From JBJXGV01 sp046160485 (GTDB lineage Bacteria; Orphanbacterota; Orphanbacteria; JBJXGV01), in NCBI GenBank assembly GCA_046160485.1, contig JBJXGV010000033.1, positions 8,463 through 72,462 of the forward strand: DNA of 64,000 bases, written 5' to 3'. The notes under the pieces are model-generated. The model saw only the letters and a list, made by a program, of their open reading frames with translations, was not told the origin of the DNA and searched no databases. Of the stretch, positions 16,796 to 28,564 are shown one piece after another (position 1 is the first letter of the stretch; each line of letters starts with the position of its first letter). A program made the translations under genes and the position numbers.

Positions 16796-17041
16796 ATGTG
16801 CCCCATCCAAATCGTCATCGGCGACAACGGCCCCATTCGCGTGCTCGGCGATGACATCGTGATCAAGGATATGAGCGGGAAAACGTACGACATCGCGGGG
16901 CGCACGAAGGTGTCGCTCTGCCGCTGCGGGCTCTCGCGAAACAAGCCGTTCTGCGACGGGGAGCACAAAGGCGGCGGATTCGAGTCGAAGTGCGAGGCGT
17001 TCGCATTGCCGCCGCCCGCGCCGCCCGCGCCGCGCCCATAG
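16796..17041 (+). CDS. CDGSH iron-sulfur domain protein
   Basis: 81-residue protein with one CDGSH-type 2Fe-2S site, CRCGLSRNKPFCDGEH, giving the three-Cys one-His ligand set (Cys, Cys, Cys, His). The residue before the ligand His is Glu where Ser, Thr or Ala is usual. The N-terminal beta part (VIKDMSGKTYDIAGRTKVSL) and the Pro-rich tail are ordinary for bacterial members. ATG 16796 has AGGGGAG about 10 bases upstream. It sits 45 bases behind pepD, and its TAG shares one base with the GTG of the next gene. Members are thought to take part in redox or iron-sulfur handling; the exact role here is unknown. Confidence 0.9.
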   Translation: MCPIQIVIGDNGPIRVLGDDIVIKDMSGKTYDIAGRTKVSLCRCGLSRNKPFCDGEHKGGGFESKCEAFALPPPAPPAPRP

Positions 17042-18494
17042 TGCCATCGGATCGGAGCCCGGCGAACGACACGCGCGCCGTGATCGCGCTCGCCGCGGTC
17101 GCGGCGCTGTTGCGGTTCTATGGCCTCGGAAGCGAAAGCCTCTGGCTCGACGAAGGGACGACCGTCTGGCGCATCGCGCGCGGATACGGCCAGCTTCTCT
17201 TCGAGTGGGATGACGGCACGCAAGGGCCGCTCTACTACGTCGCGCTAAAGATCTGGTGCCAGATTTTCGGCACGACGGAGTTTGCGCTCCGCTTTCCCTC
17301 CGCAGTGCTCGGCGTCGCAGCGATTCCGCTCGTCTACCGCCTCGCGCGCCGGTACTTCGATCGCGCGACCGGCCTCGTCGCGGCGCTCCTTCTCACGGTC
17401 AATCCCTTCGCGATTCACTACTCGCAGGAGGCGCGTCCTTACGCGCTTTTTCTGCTGCTGGGCGTCGCATCGATCGGCTATCTGCTGCGGCTCCTCGATC
17501 GCTACGACCGCGGCGATGCCGTTGCGTACGTCGTCGCCTCCGCGTGCGCGTTCTACACGCACGCGTTCGCGCCGTTCTTGCTGATGGCGCACGGCGCGAT
17601 CGTGCTGATCGACCGCACGCGCGCCGGCCGCGAACGCCCCGCGCTTTCCCTGCGCCGCGCGGCGCCAATCGCCGCCGCGCTCGCGCTCCTCTGCATCCCT
17701 CAAGCGTTCGCGTACGCGAAGGAACTCAGCGATGTCACGGCGGGTCAATCGAGCGCCAACGTCATTCCCGAACCGACGCTGCAATTTCTCGGCAAGATCT
17801 TCGTGAACTACTTCATGTCGCCGTGGCACGCAGCCGCCGCGTTTCTCGTCATGACGGTCGGACTCGTGATGGCGTTCGGCGCCGGCGGACGCGCGCGTGT
17901 CTCGGCGCTCATGCTCGTCGCCGTCGGGGCGTGTTGCGCATTGCTTCCCTGGATCGTCTCGAAGGTCTTCGTGCCGATTCTGACCGAGCGCTACACGATT
18001 GCCGCGTTCGCGGCGGCGATCATTCTCGTCGCAGCCGGAGTCGCGCGAATGGGCGGAGCGTTGCGAGCCGGCGCGCTCGCGGCGCTCTTGATTTTCGCCG
18101 GAGCCGATCTCGCGGGCTACTACACGCTCGTCGACAAGGATCCGTGGAGGCAGACCGCGGAGCATCTCGAACGCGAGAGCCGCGCCGGCGACGCGATCGT
18201 CGTCTTTCCGCGGTGGACGTACCGCCCGCTCGACTACCACCTCGACGAGCCGGACGGCGTGCGCGTGGTCGTGCCGCGCGAAACCGACGACATTGGCGCG
18301 CTCGCCGCCGGCGCGAACCGGATCTTCTTCGTAGAGTCCTACCCCGGCTCGGCGTCGTTGCGAGACGCCATCTCCGCGCACCTCTCCGCCGCGTACAAAG
18401 AAGAGAGCGCCAGCGTCATCAACGAGACGCTGGCGCTCAATCCGCACGCCTACAAACTCAAGCCGATTCGCGTGACGCTCTACACGCGGGGCGA

Positions 18495-18498
<4 letters not shown>
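17041..18498 (+). CDS. GT39-type membrane glycosyltransferase
   Basis: 485-residue polytopic protein of the PMT/ArnT-like GT-C group. After the first helix (AVIALAAVAALLRFYGLG) comes the conserved acidic loop SLWLDEGTT, holding the presumed catalytic Asp. FALRFPSAVLGVAAIPLVYR and NPFAIHYSQEARPYALF follow, the latter typical of this family. About ten more helices follow, with a short periplasmic C-terminal domain. GTG 17041 is used because it begins just before helix 1 and overlaps the stop of the CDGSH gene by one base; a longer frame to 16990 only reads the Pro-rich end of that gene. It converges on the OPT transporter gene; the two stops share CTAG. Confidence 0.85.
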
Positions 18499-20810
<2,312 letters not shown>

Positions 20811-21015
20811 CGAACCTCCTCCGTATCGTTGCGTTCGGAAGGATCAGCGTGGCGAGCGCGTGACAATGCCGGCGCGCGCCGCACAGGAACGTCTTCGGGA
20901 GGCCCGATGCTAAGGCGTGCGGGCGGACGCGCGCAAGCAATGTTACGAGGGGCGTGGCGTGCGGGCGGACGTGATGCGCGCGGGGCCGGAGAGCGGGCGC
21001 CGGAAGCTTCCGGGT

Positions 21016-22596
21016 CTAGCTCGCGGCGTCTTGAGCGCGTCCGATTCCGAAGCGCGCGTCGAAGCGAAACTTGCTTCCCGCGCCGGGCGCGCTCTCGACG
21101 GTGAGTTCGCCGCCCATGAGTGCGACGAGTCGCGACGCGATCGTTAGGCCGAGCCCCGTGCCGCCGTATTTCCGAGTGGTCGAGCCGTCCGCCTGCGTGA
21201 ACGGATTGAATATCGACTTCTGTTTCTCGAGCGGAATACCGATGCCGGTGTCGCGTACGCGGAACTCGAGATGGCAACGCTCGTCGGAGCCGGCATTGGG
21301 CGGATCCGCAGCGGCGCATCGAACCGCGACGACGACGCTCCCCGCGTCCGTGAACTTGATCGCGTTCCCGGCGAGGTTCATGAGCACTTGCCGCAAACGC
21401 CCCGCGTCGCCGACGATGCGTTCCGGCACATCGTTCTCGACTTCGCAGCTCAGCGACAGCTTCTTCTCGTTGGCGCGGACGGCGAGCGTCCGGAGCATTT
21501 CGTCGACGCATTGCCGCACGTCGAACTCGATCTCTTCGAATTCCAGTTTTCCCGCTTCGATCTTCGAGAAGTCGAGGATGTCGTTGATGAGCGTCAGGAG
21601 GGAGTGCGCGGATGATTGAACGACTCCGAGGTCGTCGCGCTGTTGCTCGGAGAGGACGGTGTCGAGGACGAGTTCCGTCATCCCGATGATCGCGTTCATC
21701 GGCGTGCGAATCTCGTGGCTCATCGACGCGAGGAACGCGCTCTTCGAGTTGCTCGATGCTTCCGCCGCGTCTTTCGCCGCACGGAGCGCCGCCTGCGCTC
21801 GATTGCGCTCGGTCACGTCGCGGAAACTCCACACGCGACCGACGCAGCGTCCGCCGATTCGCTGCGGGATCGAGTAGCGTTCGAAGACCCGGCCGTCGCG
21901 GAACTCCAGCACGTCGAAACTCTCGGCGTCCGGCGTGTGGTACAGCTCCTTGACCTTGTCGAGGAACGCCGCCGGTTCCGCGAGTTGGTCGACGACGAAT
22001 GCGAGCGCGGCGTTGTCGTCGCACGTCGCGATGATCTGAGCCGGAATGCGCCACAGCTCGATGAATTTCCGGTTGAGGCTGACGATTTTCCCGTCCGTAT
22101 TCACGACGAGGATTCCGTCGGCAGTCGATTCGAGCGTCGCCCCGAGAAGCGATACCGACGTCTCGAGTTGATCCTCGACCTTCCGGCGCTCCGTGACGTT
22201 GCGCATGAGCGCGAGTACCCAATCGTCGCCGAGCGGCGAGAGGCGCGCTTCGAAGCATCTCGTCTGACCATCGATTGCAAGCGCGTACTCGGTGCTCGCA
22301 TTCTTGGCTCCCGCGCGGATCTGGGCGAGCGCCGACGCGAGGCGCGTGCGAGCCGCCCCGCCAGGAAGCGCTTGCAGTTGTTTCCCGGCGAGTTCGGTCG
22401 GCGTGAGCAAGAGATCTTTTACGTTGTTCGCGCTGCACGAGAGAATGGTGCCGTCGCGCCGCGTGACGAAAACCGTATCGGGGAACGCGGCCAACAGTTG
22501 CCGCCCAGGCGCGCCTCGAAGAAGTGCTTCCATCGGAGATTGCTGCGCCTGCGTTTCATCGACGCTCGGATTTGCGGCGTCATTCGCGTGTCGCAT
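21016..22596 (-). CDS. PAS-domain sensor histidine kinase
   Basis: Cytoplasmic hybrid-style kinase without a receiver, 526 residues. Two PAS domains are visible (about 30-145 and 150-275; the second carries DGILVVNTDGKIVSLNRKF). Next is a dimerisation/phosphoacceptor domain with the H-box FLASMSHEIRTPMNAIIGM, then an ATPase domain with N-box NLAGNAIKFTD, G1 VRDTGIGIP, F-box FNPFTQADGSTTRKYGG and G2 GTGLGLTI. No transmembrane segment is seen, so the PAS domains probably sense a cytoplasmic or membrane-diffusible signal. No response regulator lies next to it, so it is an orphan. It is divergent from the pentaheme cytochrome gene, and a redox stimulus is only a guess. Confidence 0.92.
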   Translation of the reverse strand: MRHANDAANPSVDETQAQQSPMEALLRGAPGRQLLAAFPDTVFVTRRDGTILSCSANNVKDLLLTPTELAGKQLQALPGGAARTRLASALAQIRAGAKNASTEYALAIDGQTRCFEARLSPLGDDWVLALMRNVTERRKVEDQLETSVSLLGATLESTADGILVVNTDGKIVSLNRKFIELWRIPAQIIATCDDNAALAFVVDQLAEPAAFLDKVKELYHTPDAESFDVLEFRDGRVFERYSIPQRIGGRCVGRVWSFRDVTERNRAQAALRAAKDAAEASSNSKSAFLASMSHEIRTPMNAIIGMTELVLDTVLSEQQRDDLGVVQSSAHSLLTLINDILDFSKIEAGKLEFEEIEFDVRQCVDEMLRTLAVRANEKKLSLSCEVENDVPERIVGDAGRLRQVLMNLAGNAIKFTDAGSVVVAVRCAAADPPNAGSDERCHLEFRVRDTGIGIPLEKQKSIFNPFTQADGSTTRKYGGTGLGLTIASRLVALMGGELTVESAPGAGSKFRFDARFGIGRAQDAAS

Positions 22597-23053
22597 GCCG
22601 TGCGATTCTCCATTGGGCGATTCGAGAGAGCCGTTCCGTGGCCAGAAGACGGCTGCGGCTCCGACTTAGATCGGCGAAAACACGGCGCGCCTTGAGCAAC
22701 GCCTGGCGCGAGGATGCCCCGCCGCCGCAGGATCGCCACGCGGGATGGGCCATCGTGCCTCACGAGCGACGATGCGTATTCATCATCGACCGCGAGGATC
22801 GAGAACAATTCGCCGGGATTCGCGCGGGTTTTCCTATGAGTGAGCGTGCGTGGGGCTGCAAGCGGCCTTCCGCGTTGCGTATCTCGCAATCAGCGTGATA
22901 TAGTGTCGCGCGTTGTTCCGTTGAACTGAACCATAGCGGCCAGCTCGCGATGCACGCCCTCCGCGAACCGGCCAATTCGCGGGGCCCGACCCCCTGCATA
23001 CCTCGGTGGGTGTTGCGTCATCGAACGCCCGCTTCTTCGGAGGACTCATCGAC
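22597..23053. other. 457-bp divergent intergenic region
   Basis: Lies between the orphan kinase (minus) and the pentaheme cytochrome gene (plus). No reading frame has convincing composition or start. One short minus-strand frame contains SILAVDDEYASS, which resembles the start of a receiver domain, but nothing after it continues the family. The only signal I can name is the promoter-like pair at 22875-22904. Confidence 0.5.
22875..22904 (+). promoter_or_regulatory. candidate sigma-70-type promoter
   Basis: TTGCGT (22875-22880), 18-base spacer, TATAGT (22899-22904). It points to the pentaheme cytochrome gene starting at 23054 and would give a leader of about 140 bases. Pattern match only; the -10 box is good, the -35 box moderate. 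Confidence 0.4.
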
Positions 23054-25057
23054 GTGAATGCCCAATTCGTCCCGGGCTTTCTTGTGCTTCTATCATTGCT
23101 CGCGCTCGGCGCGTCTCGCGCCGAAGCGGGGCCGTTCACGCAGAACGGCACGCAGCCTCCGCTCAACGCTCCCATTCAAGCGCCCAACAATTGCCGCGGC
23201 TGTCACGGCGCGTACGACGCGGCGAACATCATCGAACCGTGGGACACGTGGTCGGGATCGATGATGGCGAACGCGACGCGCGACCCGATCTTCTGGGCGG
23301 CGCTCGATGTCGCGAACAACGACGTTCCCGGCGTCGGCGACTTTTGCTTGCGATGCCACACGCCGCGCGGCTGGCTCGCGGGGCGCTCGGAACCGCCGGG
23401 CGGCAGCACGGACGGCTGCGGTCTCGTCGGCAAGATCGACCAGGAGAGCAACGACTTCGAAGGCGTCGACTGTCACTTCTGTCATCGCCTCGTGACGAAC
23501 GACACACCGCCGCCGGGGGAGGAGCCGGTCTACTACGAGAACGGACAGTATTGGATCGATGACGGTGACTGCAACGGCGTCGGAGAGCCGTGCCGGCACG
23601 GCCCCTACAACTACCCGGCCGACGGCATGGCACCGAGTCACGCGTGGGCGTTCTCGACGTACCTCGAGTCGTCGAACGTTTGCGGGAACTGCCACAACGT
23701 GACGAGCCCCGCGGAATCGCTCATCGTCGACGGCGTGAACGCGGGCATTCTCTTCCCGATCGAGCGCACGTTTAGCGAGTGGGAGCAGAGCGCGTTCTCA
23801 GACAGCCTCTCGGCGAACTACAAGACCTGCCAGAACTGCCACATGCCGGACGCGACGCAGAATCCGGTCTATGCGTGCGTCTTCCAGACGAACAATCGCA
23901 CGGGGGACTTGCCGATCCATCAATTCGCCGGCGGCAACGCGTGGATTCCCGACGTTCTGCGAACCAGTTACCCGAATCTCAATCGCAGCGCGAACTTCAC
24001 TGCCACGAAAAACGCGGCGCTCAACATGCTGCAGAACCAATCGGCCGTCATCGACGTGGCTGTTCCATCGGATGTGAACGAAGGCGACACGCTCGATGTC
24101 GCGGTGACCGTCACGAACCTGTCGGGTCACAAGCTGCCGACCGGCTACGTCGAGGGGCGGCGGATGTGGATTCACGCCGAGGTGCGCGACGGCGACGACA
24201 CCGTGATCTGGGAGACGTGTGCGTACGATTCGCTCACGGGCGTACTGACCGAGGACGCGCAAGCAAAGATCTATCGCTGCGAGACGGGGATCTGGAACGA
24301 GCACGGGACGAACGAATGCGACAGCCGCGATCTCGCTGGCGATCCGCAGTTCCACTTCGTGCTCGACAACTGTTTCGTCGTCGACAACCGGATCCCGCCG
24401 CTCGGTTTCACGGGCGGCGCCGACATCGAAACCAAGCCGAAGAACTACGTCTATCCGGAGACGTCGCCGGGGTCGGGCGTTCTCGTGAATTACGATGTAA
24501 CGAACTATCGCGTGCACGTGCCGGTCGGAACGCCGACTCCGGTGACGGCGACCGCGACGCTGCGTTATCAGACGTCGAGCAAGGACTACATCGAGTTCCT
24601 CCGAGACGAGGCGGTCGAGAATAACTTCCCGGACGACTGCGTTCAGCGTGTCGCCGGTTTCCCGACGCAGAGCCGCGGCGAAATTCTCTACGGGATGTGG
24701 CTCGCGAACGGCCGTTGCGCGCCGGTCGACATGGTCGCCGACGGCGCAAGCGCGGCAGTCAACGCGGTCGTCTCGGTGCCGGGCTCCAGCGCGCCGGGCG
24801 TGTTGGCGCTTCAGTCGCAGAGCGGCCCGACCGATCTCGATCACCGCGTGCGATTCCATCTCCCGCGCGAGTCGCACGTGAGTCTCGTCGTCTACGACGT
24901 CGCCGGGCGTGTCGTCGACCGGCTGATCGAAACGTCGATGCCCGCCGGCGAACACCTCGCGCGTTGGGATACGAGCCGCCACTCGAGCGGGATCTACATC
25001 TACCGCCTCGAAGCGGGCGGCGCGGTTGTCAGCAAGAAGACGCTCGTTCTGCGCTAG
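23054..25057 (+). CDS. exported pentaheme c-type cytochrome with FlgD-type sorting domain
   Basis: 667-residue exported redox protein. A signal peptide (residues 1-25, ending SRAEA) is followed by five CxxCH heme sites at about residues 47, 98, 140, 210 and 259 (CRGCH, CLRCH, CHFCH, CGNCH, CQNCH). A beta-sandwich region (about 330-560, with VTVTNLSGHKLPTGYVEGRR) lacks hemes. The last 75 residues form a FlgD-like module (LVVYDVAGRVVDRLIE, WDTSRHSSGIYIYRLE, ending LVLR), implying sorting to the cell surface or release. GTG 23054 is chosen: it has GGAGGA 9 bases upstream and starts directly before the signal peptide. It converges with the thioredoxin-MsrA gene, only 3 bases apart. Surface electron transfer is an inference. 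Confidence 0.85.
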   Translation: MNAQFVPGFLVLLSLLALGASRAEAGPFTQNGTQPPLNAPIQAPNNCRGCHGAYDAANIIEPWDTWSGSMMANATRDPIFWAALDVANNDVPGVGDFCLRCHTPRGWLAGRSEPPGGSTDGCGLVGKIDQESNDFEGVDCHFCHRLVTNDTPPPGEEPVYYENGQYWIDDGDCNGVGEPCRHGPYNYPADGMAPSHAWAFSTYLESSNVCGNCHNVTSPAESLIVDGVNAGILFPIERTFSEWEQSAFSDSLSANYKTCQNCHMPDATQNPVYACVFQTNNRTGDLPIHQFAGGNAWIPDVLRTSYPNLNRSANFTATKNAALNMLQNQSAVIDVAVPSDVNEGDTLDVAVTVTNLSGHKLPTGYVEGRRMWIHAEVRDGDDTVIWETCAYDSLTGVLTEDAQAKIYRCETGIWNEHGTNECDSRDLAGDPQFHFVLDNCFVVDNRIPPLGFTGGADIETKPKNYVYPETSPGSGVLVNYDVTNYRVHVPVGTPTPVTATATLRYQTSSKDYIEFLRDEAVENNFPDDCVQRVAGFPTQSRGEILYGMWLANGRCAPVDMVADGASAAVNAVVSVPGSSAPGVLALQSQSGPTDLDHRVRFHLPRESHVSLVVYDVAGRVVDRLIETSMPAGEHLARWDTSRHSSGIYIYRLEAGGAVVSKKTLVLR

Positions 25058-25060
25058 TCG

Positions 25061-26041
25061 CTACCGCGGCCCGTCAGTCTGCGTCGCGCGCGCCTGCGCG
25101 ATTTGGCGCGGGCTGAGCCATTCCGCCCCATCACCTCCGCGACCGAGCGCGGCGTTGAGGCGCGCGGCTTGGACCGGCGTCAGCGCGAGTTCCCGAAACA
25201 TCGAGTGCGCGACGTAGTACTTCTGATCCGAATCCGGGGCGTCGGTCGCGTACGTTGCTACGCGGCGCACGCGATCGCCGAAGACGCGACGGGCTTCTCT
25301 CTCCTGGTCGTCGTCGTGCGCGAAGGCGAGGTCGGCGCAGCCGTCACCCTTCACGCGTTCCAAGAGGCGCGCGTAGCTGCACCGCGCCGGATCAAACGTG
25401 AGTTCGACCGCCTCGCGGCCCTCGAGAAATCCGGCGCGGCTCGCTATCACGCCGTCGATCTCGCCGAGGCACGCCTCTCCCGACCAGAAGCAGCGCATTG
25501 CGAACGTGGCGGTCTCTGCGCCCGGCGGATTGCCCTCGGATGCCACGAGTTCGAGGTAGCGCGGGACGGTGCGACCCGCTGCGCGCAGCGCACCGGCCAT
25601 ACGCGCGGCGAGCGCGCTCGTCGACCACACCCCGTCGCGGCGGGGGATCACATCGCGCTCGCTCGCATCGACGAAGCGCACGACAGGGTTGTTCCAGGCG
25701 GGTTCGCCGAAACGCTTCAGAATCTCCGCGTCGCGTCCTGAGCGGTTGTTGTAGACGAGCACCGGAATGAACTCCGATTCGAGCGCTTCGACAACGAGTG
25801 GATGGGAGAGCGCCGTCTCGCCGAAACCGACGCAGGTCGCGCACCCAGGGACTTCTTGGAAGAGGATCGCGATCGGTTTTCCCGTCGCGTTGGACTCGCC
25901 GGCCGCCGCATCGAGTTCGCGACCCCAGCGCACGAGGCCCAATTCGCGCGCGTTCGCCGGCGTCGTGTCGGCCGCGGGACTCGCGGTCGCGAGCGCGGCG
26001 CCGAACATCGAGAACAGTGTGATGCTGATCGTCGCCTTCAT
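25061..26041 (-). CDS. exported thioredoxin-fold / MsrA-like fusion protein
   Basis: 326 residues with an N-terminal signal peptide (about 1-23). The first domain (about 35-160) is thioredoxin-like with the redox pair CATC at 67-70 in FQEVPGCATCVGF. The second domain (about 175-265) resembles methionine sulfoxide reductase A. RCFWSGE at 183-189 matches the MsrA active-site pattern GCFWxxE, with the catalytic Cys184 and Glu189 kept and the usual Gly replaced by Arg. It is followed by IDGVIASRAGFLEGREAVEL. The rest of MsrA is shortened and the typical resolving cysteines are not obvious. Probable job: periplasmic repair or thiol redox, with the Trx domain perhaps recycling the MsrA-like site. 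ATG 26041 follows GAGGAG. It lies downstream of the octaheme cytochrome. Confidence 0.75.
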   Translation of the reverse strand: MKATISITLFSMFGAALATASPAADTTPANARELGLVRWGRELDAAAGESNATGKPIAILFQEVPGCATCVGFGETALSHPLVVEALESEFIPVLVYNNRSGRDAEILKRFGEPAWNNPVVRFVDASERDVIPRRDGVWSTSALAARMAGALRAAGRTVPRYLELVASEGNPPGAETATFAMRCFWSGEACLGEIDGVIASRAGFLEGREAVELTFDPARCSYARLLERVKGDGCADLAFAHDDDQEREARRVFGDRVRRVATYATDAPDSDQKYYVAHSMFRELALTPVQAARLNAALGRGGDGAEWLSPRQIAQARATQTDGPR

Positions 26042-26181
26042 GCGTTTCGTCTCCTCTGGGACCTGAAACTCGCGCGTGCCGTGAGAAGTTGCGTCGTCAT
26101 CGCGATCTTCGATGGATGCGGGCGTGAAGCGGTTTCAGCGAATCGTATGTGCGGCGCGCCCGGCCGCGCGGGGCGGGCGCC

Positions 26182-26616
26182 TCACGCGCCGCGCGACCGC
26201 CACGCCGCCGCGGCCTGCGCGCCTACCGCGTAGAGCAGGAAGAGCGCGGCAACCGGCACGAGGAAGATGCCCGCGCCCGGCTCGCCTTCGTGGTGCACGA
26301 GGCCCCCCAAGAAAAATCCGAGCGGCAGACCGACGCTGCCCGCGATGAGCGACGCCGACGCGCGCCGCGCGGACGCGGCGCTCATTCCCTCCGGCTCGGC
26401 GCGCGGCGCGTACACGATGTTGAGGAGCCCGAGCAGCGCGCCGTGAAAATGCGCGAGCGACCAGAACTCGCGGCGAATCGCATCGAGCACGAACGACTCC
26501 GCCTTGAATCCTTCGAATGCCTCGAGCGTGTAGCCGAAGAGGAGATAGACGAAGAGAAGCGTCCATCCGAAGCGGCGATGGCGTTTCGCGAGACTACTCG
26601 CCGATGTTGATCGCAT
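26182..26616 (-). CDS. small integral membrane protein of unknown function
   Basis: 144 residues with four hydrophobic segments (FGWTLLFVYLLFGYTLEAF; FHGALLGLLNIVYA; SLIAGSVGLPLGFFLGGLVH; IFLVPVAALFLLYAVGAQA). A conserved-looking acidic/His loop, FWSLAHFHGALLG, lies between helices 1 and 2. ATG 26616 overlaps the end of the octaheme cytochrome gene by 23 bases, so the two are probably made together; the protein could be its membrane anchor or quinone-side partner, but no heme or quinone motif is recognisable. A longer frame upstream reads through the cytochrome gene and is not credible. Confidence 0.7.
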   Translation of the reverse strand: MRSTSASSLAKRHRRFGWTLLFVYLLFGYTLEAFEGFKAESFVLDAIRREFWSLAHFHGALLGLLNIVYAPRAEPEGMSAASARRASASLIAGSVGLPLGFFLGGLVHHEGEPGAGIFLVPVAALFLLYAVGAQAAAAWRSRGA

Positions 26617-28534
26617 AGGTCTCCTGCATCGCGCGCAAAGTCTGCACGAGCGTCTTGTCGAGCGCCAGCGATTCGTCGAGCGGAACGGCGGCGCCCGGGT
26701 GCGGGATGCCGCGCTTGTCGACGCCGTCCCACCACGCGCGAATCTCCGCGAGAACGGGTTCGCGTTCCGCCGGTTCCGCAAGCGGATCGAAGTGGGGCAG
26801 GCTCGCGAAGCGCGCCAGGTGCGCGGCGATGTCCCTCGACGATGGCTCGGTGTCGATCTCCGAGTCGCTCGCCGCGCGCTCGGTGATTTCGCGCAGCGCG
26901 CGATACGCGAAATGGCGAACCGCCGGGTATCGGTCGGTCATCGTCTCAAGGAGAAGCGGCGCGGCCCAGAGTCGCGCGACGGGATCGGCGTCATACGCAC
27001 GCGCATCGGCGAACGCCATCACCGCGACGGCGCGCTGGACGACGTCGCCTGCCATGAGCGCGCGCACGTTCTCGGCGACGGCCCACTGCGGCGCATCCGG
27101 CCCCGCCGACTGCGCGCGCGCGTGCGACGCCTCGGCGCCACTCGTCTGCGGCGGCGCCCACATCGCGGCGAGCGAGTCCGCCGCCCATCGCGCGGTTTTG
27201 TTCGTGTGGCAAAGCGTGCACGCCTCCGGCATGTCGTGGCGCCACGCGCGCGACGGGTCGGGATTCTGAATGCGGTGCGTCGGATGCACCGTGAGCAGTC
27301 CGTACGTGATCTTGGGCATGTGGCACGCGTAGCAGTCGCTTCCGCTGCCGGCCGCCGAGTGCTTGGTGTGCGCCGCGATGTCGTCGCCGATCGCCGGGTG
27401 GCACTGCAAGCACGCCGCGGCGCCGCGCATCTCTTCGGTGATCATCCCGCGCGGATCGCCGCCGTGCATGCTGTGGCACGAAGAGCAGCGCAGGTCACCC
27501 TTCTGATAGTCCGGCGTCATCAGCATCGCCTGGTACTCGTATGCGGTCAGCCGCGGCGTTCCGTCGCGCCAGAAACGCGGCGCGAACGGTTCGTCGTCGA
27601 GCTTCGAGTCGATCACGATCGGCGACGTGCACTCGTTCAGATCCGCGCCCGCGATGTACGGATCTCCGGTCGTGATGAACTCGTCGATGCGCTCGAGCGG
27701 ATTCGGTAGCCGCTGTCCGTGGCAGTGGCCGCACACCTGCGCTTCGCGCTCCTTCGAGAGCCCGCGCGGCCATACGATCGTCGGGTCGCGCGCGTCGGTC
27801 GCGTAGAGAATGTGCCGCCGCAATGGATTCGCGTTGCGCGCGATGTGCTCGGCGCCCGGCGCGTGACACGCCTCGCACGCGATCCCCAGCTCCTCGACCT
27901 CGCTGTCGAACCGCCGCGTTCCCCAATCGAAGCGCGGGCTCGCCTTCACGTTGTGGCAGAAAATGCAGTTCGCGTTCCAGAGAGCCATGTGGTTGCTGAA
28001 GTCCGTACCGTCGGGATGGAGGAACCCGCCGTTGAGATGAAACCAGCGGCCCTCCTCGATATTCCAGGCGAGCGGTAGGCGATAACGTTTGTCGCCGACC
28101 TGCGCGACGTATTGCTGCACGCGCCGCGAGCCGACCGTAAGCGCCACGTCGAATCGCGTCATCGCGTCGCGCTCGTCGAGCGTCTCGATGATGTAGCGAT
28201 CGCCTTCGCGCCGGAATCGCGACGTGACGCCGGCGTACGTGTAGCTCGCGTCGTCGAAATCGCCGAGTACGCTTTGCGGGCCGGCTTCCTGCGTCATCGT
28301 GCGGTGGAAGGTGCGATGCCACGAATCGTAGTGATCGGGATGGCACCGGATGCACGTGCGCGACTGAACGTACTCGACGCGAGCGAAGTCGACCGGGGCG
28401 GCGATGCCGGCGATGACGGCTTTCACGCCGAAGGCAGCAGCGGCGATGGCGGCTCCGGCGCCGGCGAACGCGAGAAGCCGCGGCGCTATCCGGCCCGCGC
28501 GCGGCGAACTCTGCGATGACGGCGGCCGAATCAC
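26594..28534 (-). CDS. octaheme c-type cytochrome with HEAT-like C-terminus
   Basis: 646 residues from GTG 28534. A hydrophobic N-terminal segment (about 19-45) acts as signal or anchor. Eight CxxCH sites follow: CIRCH, CIFCH, CEACH, CGHCH, CSSCH, CLQCH, CYACH and CTLCH. Extra histidines (HRTFHRTM, HTKHSAAG, HPTHRIQN) could be distal ligands. After the last heme a helical region (NVRALMAGDVVQRAVAVMAF..., YPAVRHFAYRALREITERA) looks like HEAT repeats. A longer frame to 28633 would run through a terminator hairpin, so the GTG is preferred. It is co-linear with the small membrane protein and the Trx-MsrA gene. The layout recalls cytochrome c554/octaheme reductases, but I cannot assign a substrate. 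Confidence 0.85.
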   Translation of the reverse strand: MIRPPSSQSSPRAGRIAPRLLAFAGAGAAIAAAAFGVKAVIAGIAAPVDFARVEYVQSRTCIRCHPDHYDSWHRTFHRTMTQEAGPQSVLGDFDDASYTYAGVTSRFRREGDRYIIETLDERDAMTRFDVALTVGSRRVQQYVAQVGDKRYRLPLAWNIEEGRWFHLNGGFLHPDGTDFSNHMALWNANCIFCHNVKASPRFDWGTRRFDSEVEELGIACEACHAPGAEHIARNANPLRRHILYATDARDPTIVWPRGLSKEREAQVCGHCHGQRLPNPLERIDEFITTGDPYIAGADLNECTSPIVIDSKLDDEPFAPRFWRDGTPRLTAYEYQAMLMTPDYQKGDLRCSSCHSMHGGDPRGMITEEMRGAAACLQCHPAIGDDIAAHTKHSAAGSGSDCYACHMPKITYGLLTVHPTHRIQNPDPSRAWRHDMPEACTLCHTNKTARWAADSLAAMWAPPQTSGAEASHARAQSAGPDAPQWAVAENVRALMAGDVVQRAVAVMAFADARAYDADPVARLWAAPLLLETMTDRYPAVRHFAYRALREITERAASDSEIDTEPSSRDIAAHLARFASLPHFDPLAEPAEREPVLAEIRAWWDGVDKRGIPHPGAAVPLDESLALDKTLVQTLRAMQETYAINIGE

Positions 28535-28564
28535 GCGCGCGAGTATACGCGGAAGCGGGGAGGC

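Noticed and set aside
22419..22889. Minus-strand frame with SILAVDDEYASS, like a receiver-domain start
   Set aside because: No further receiver motifs follow, it overlaps the kinase gene, and it has no good start; probably chance.
27316..27340. TGGCACG-like sequence as a sigma-54 promoter
   Set aside because: The downstream TTGC box is missing at the right distance, and the match lies inside the octaheme cytochrome gene.
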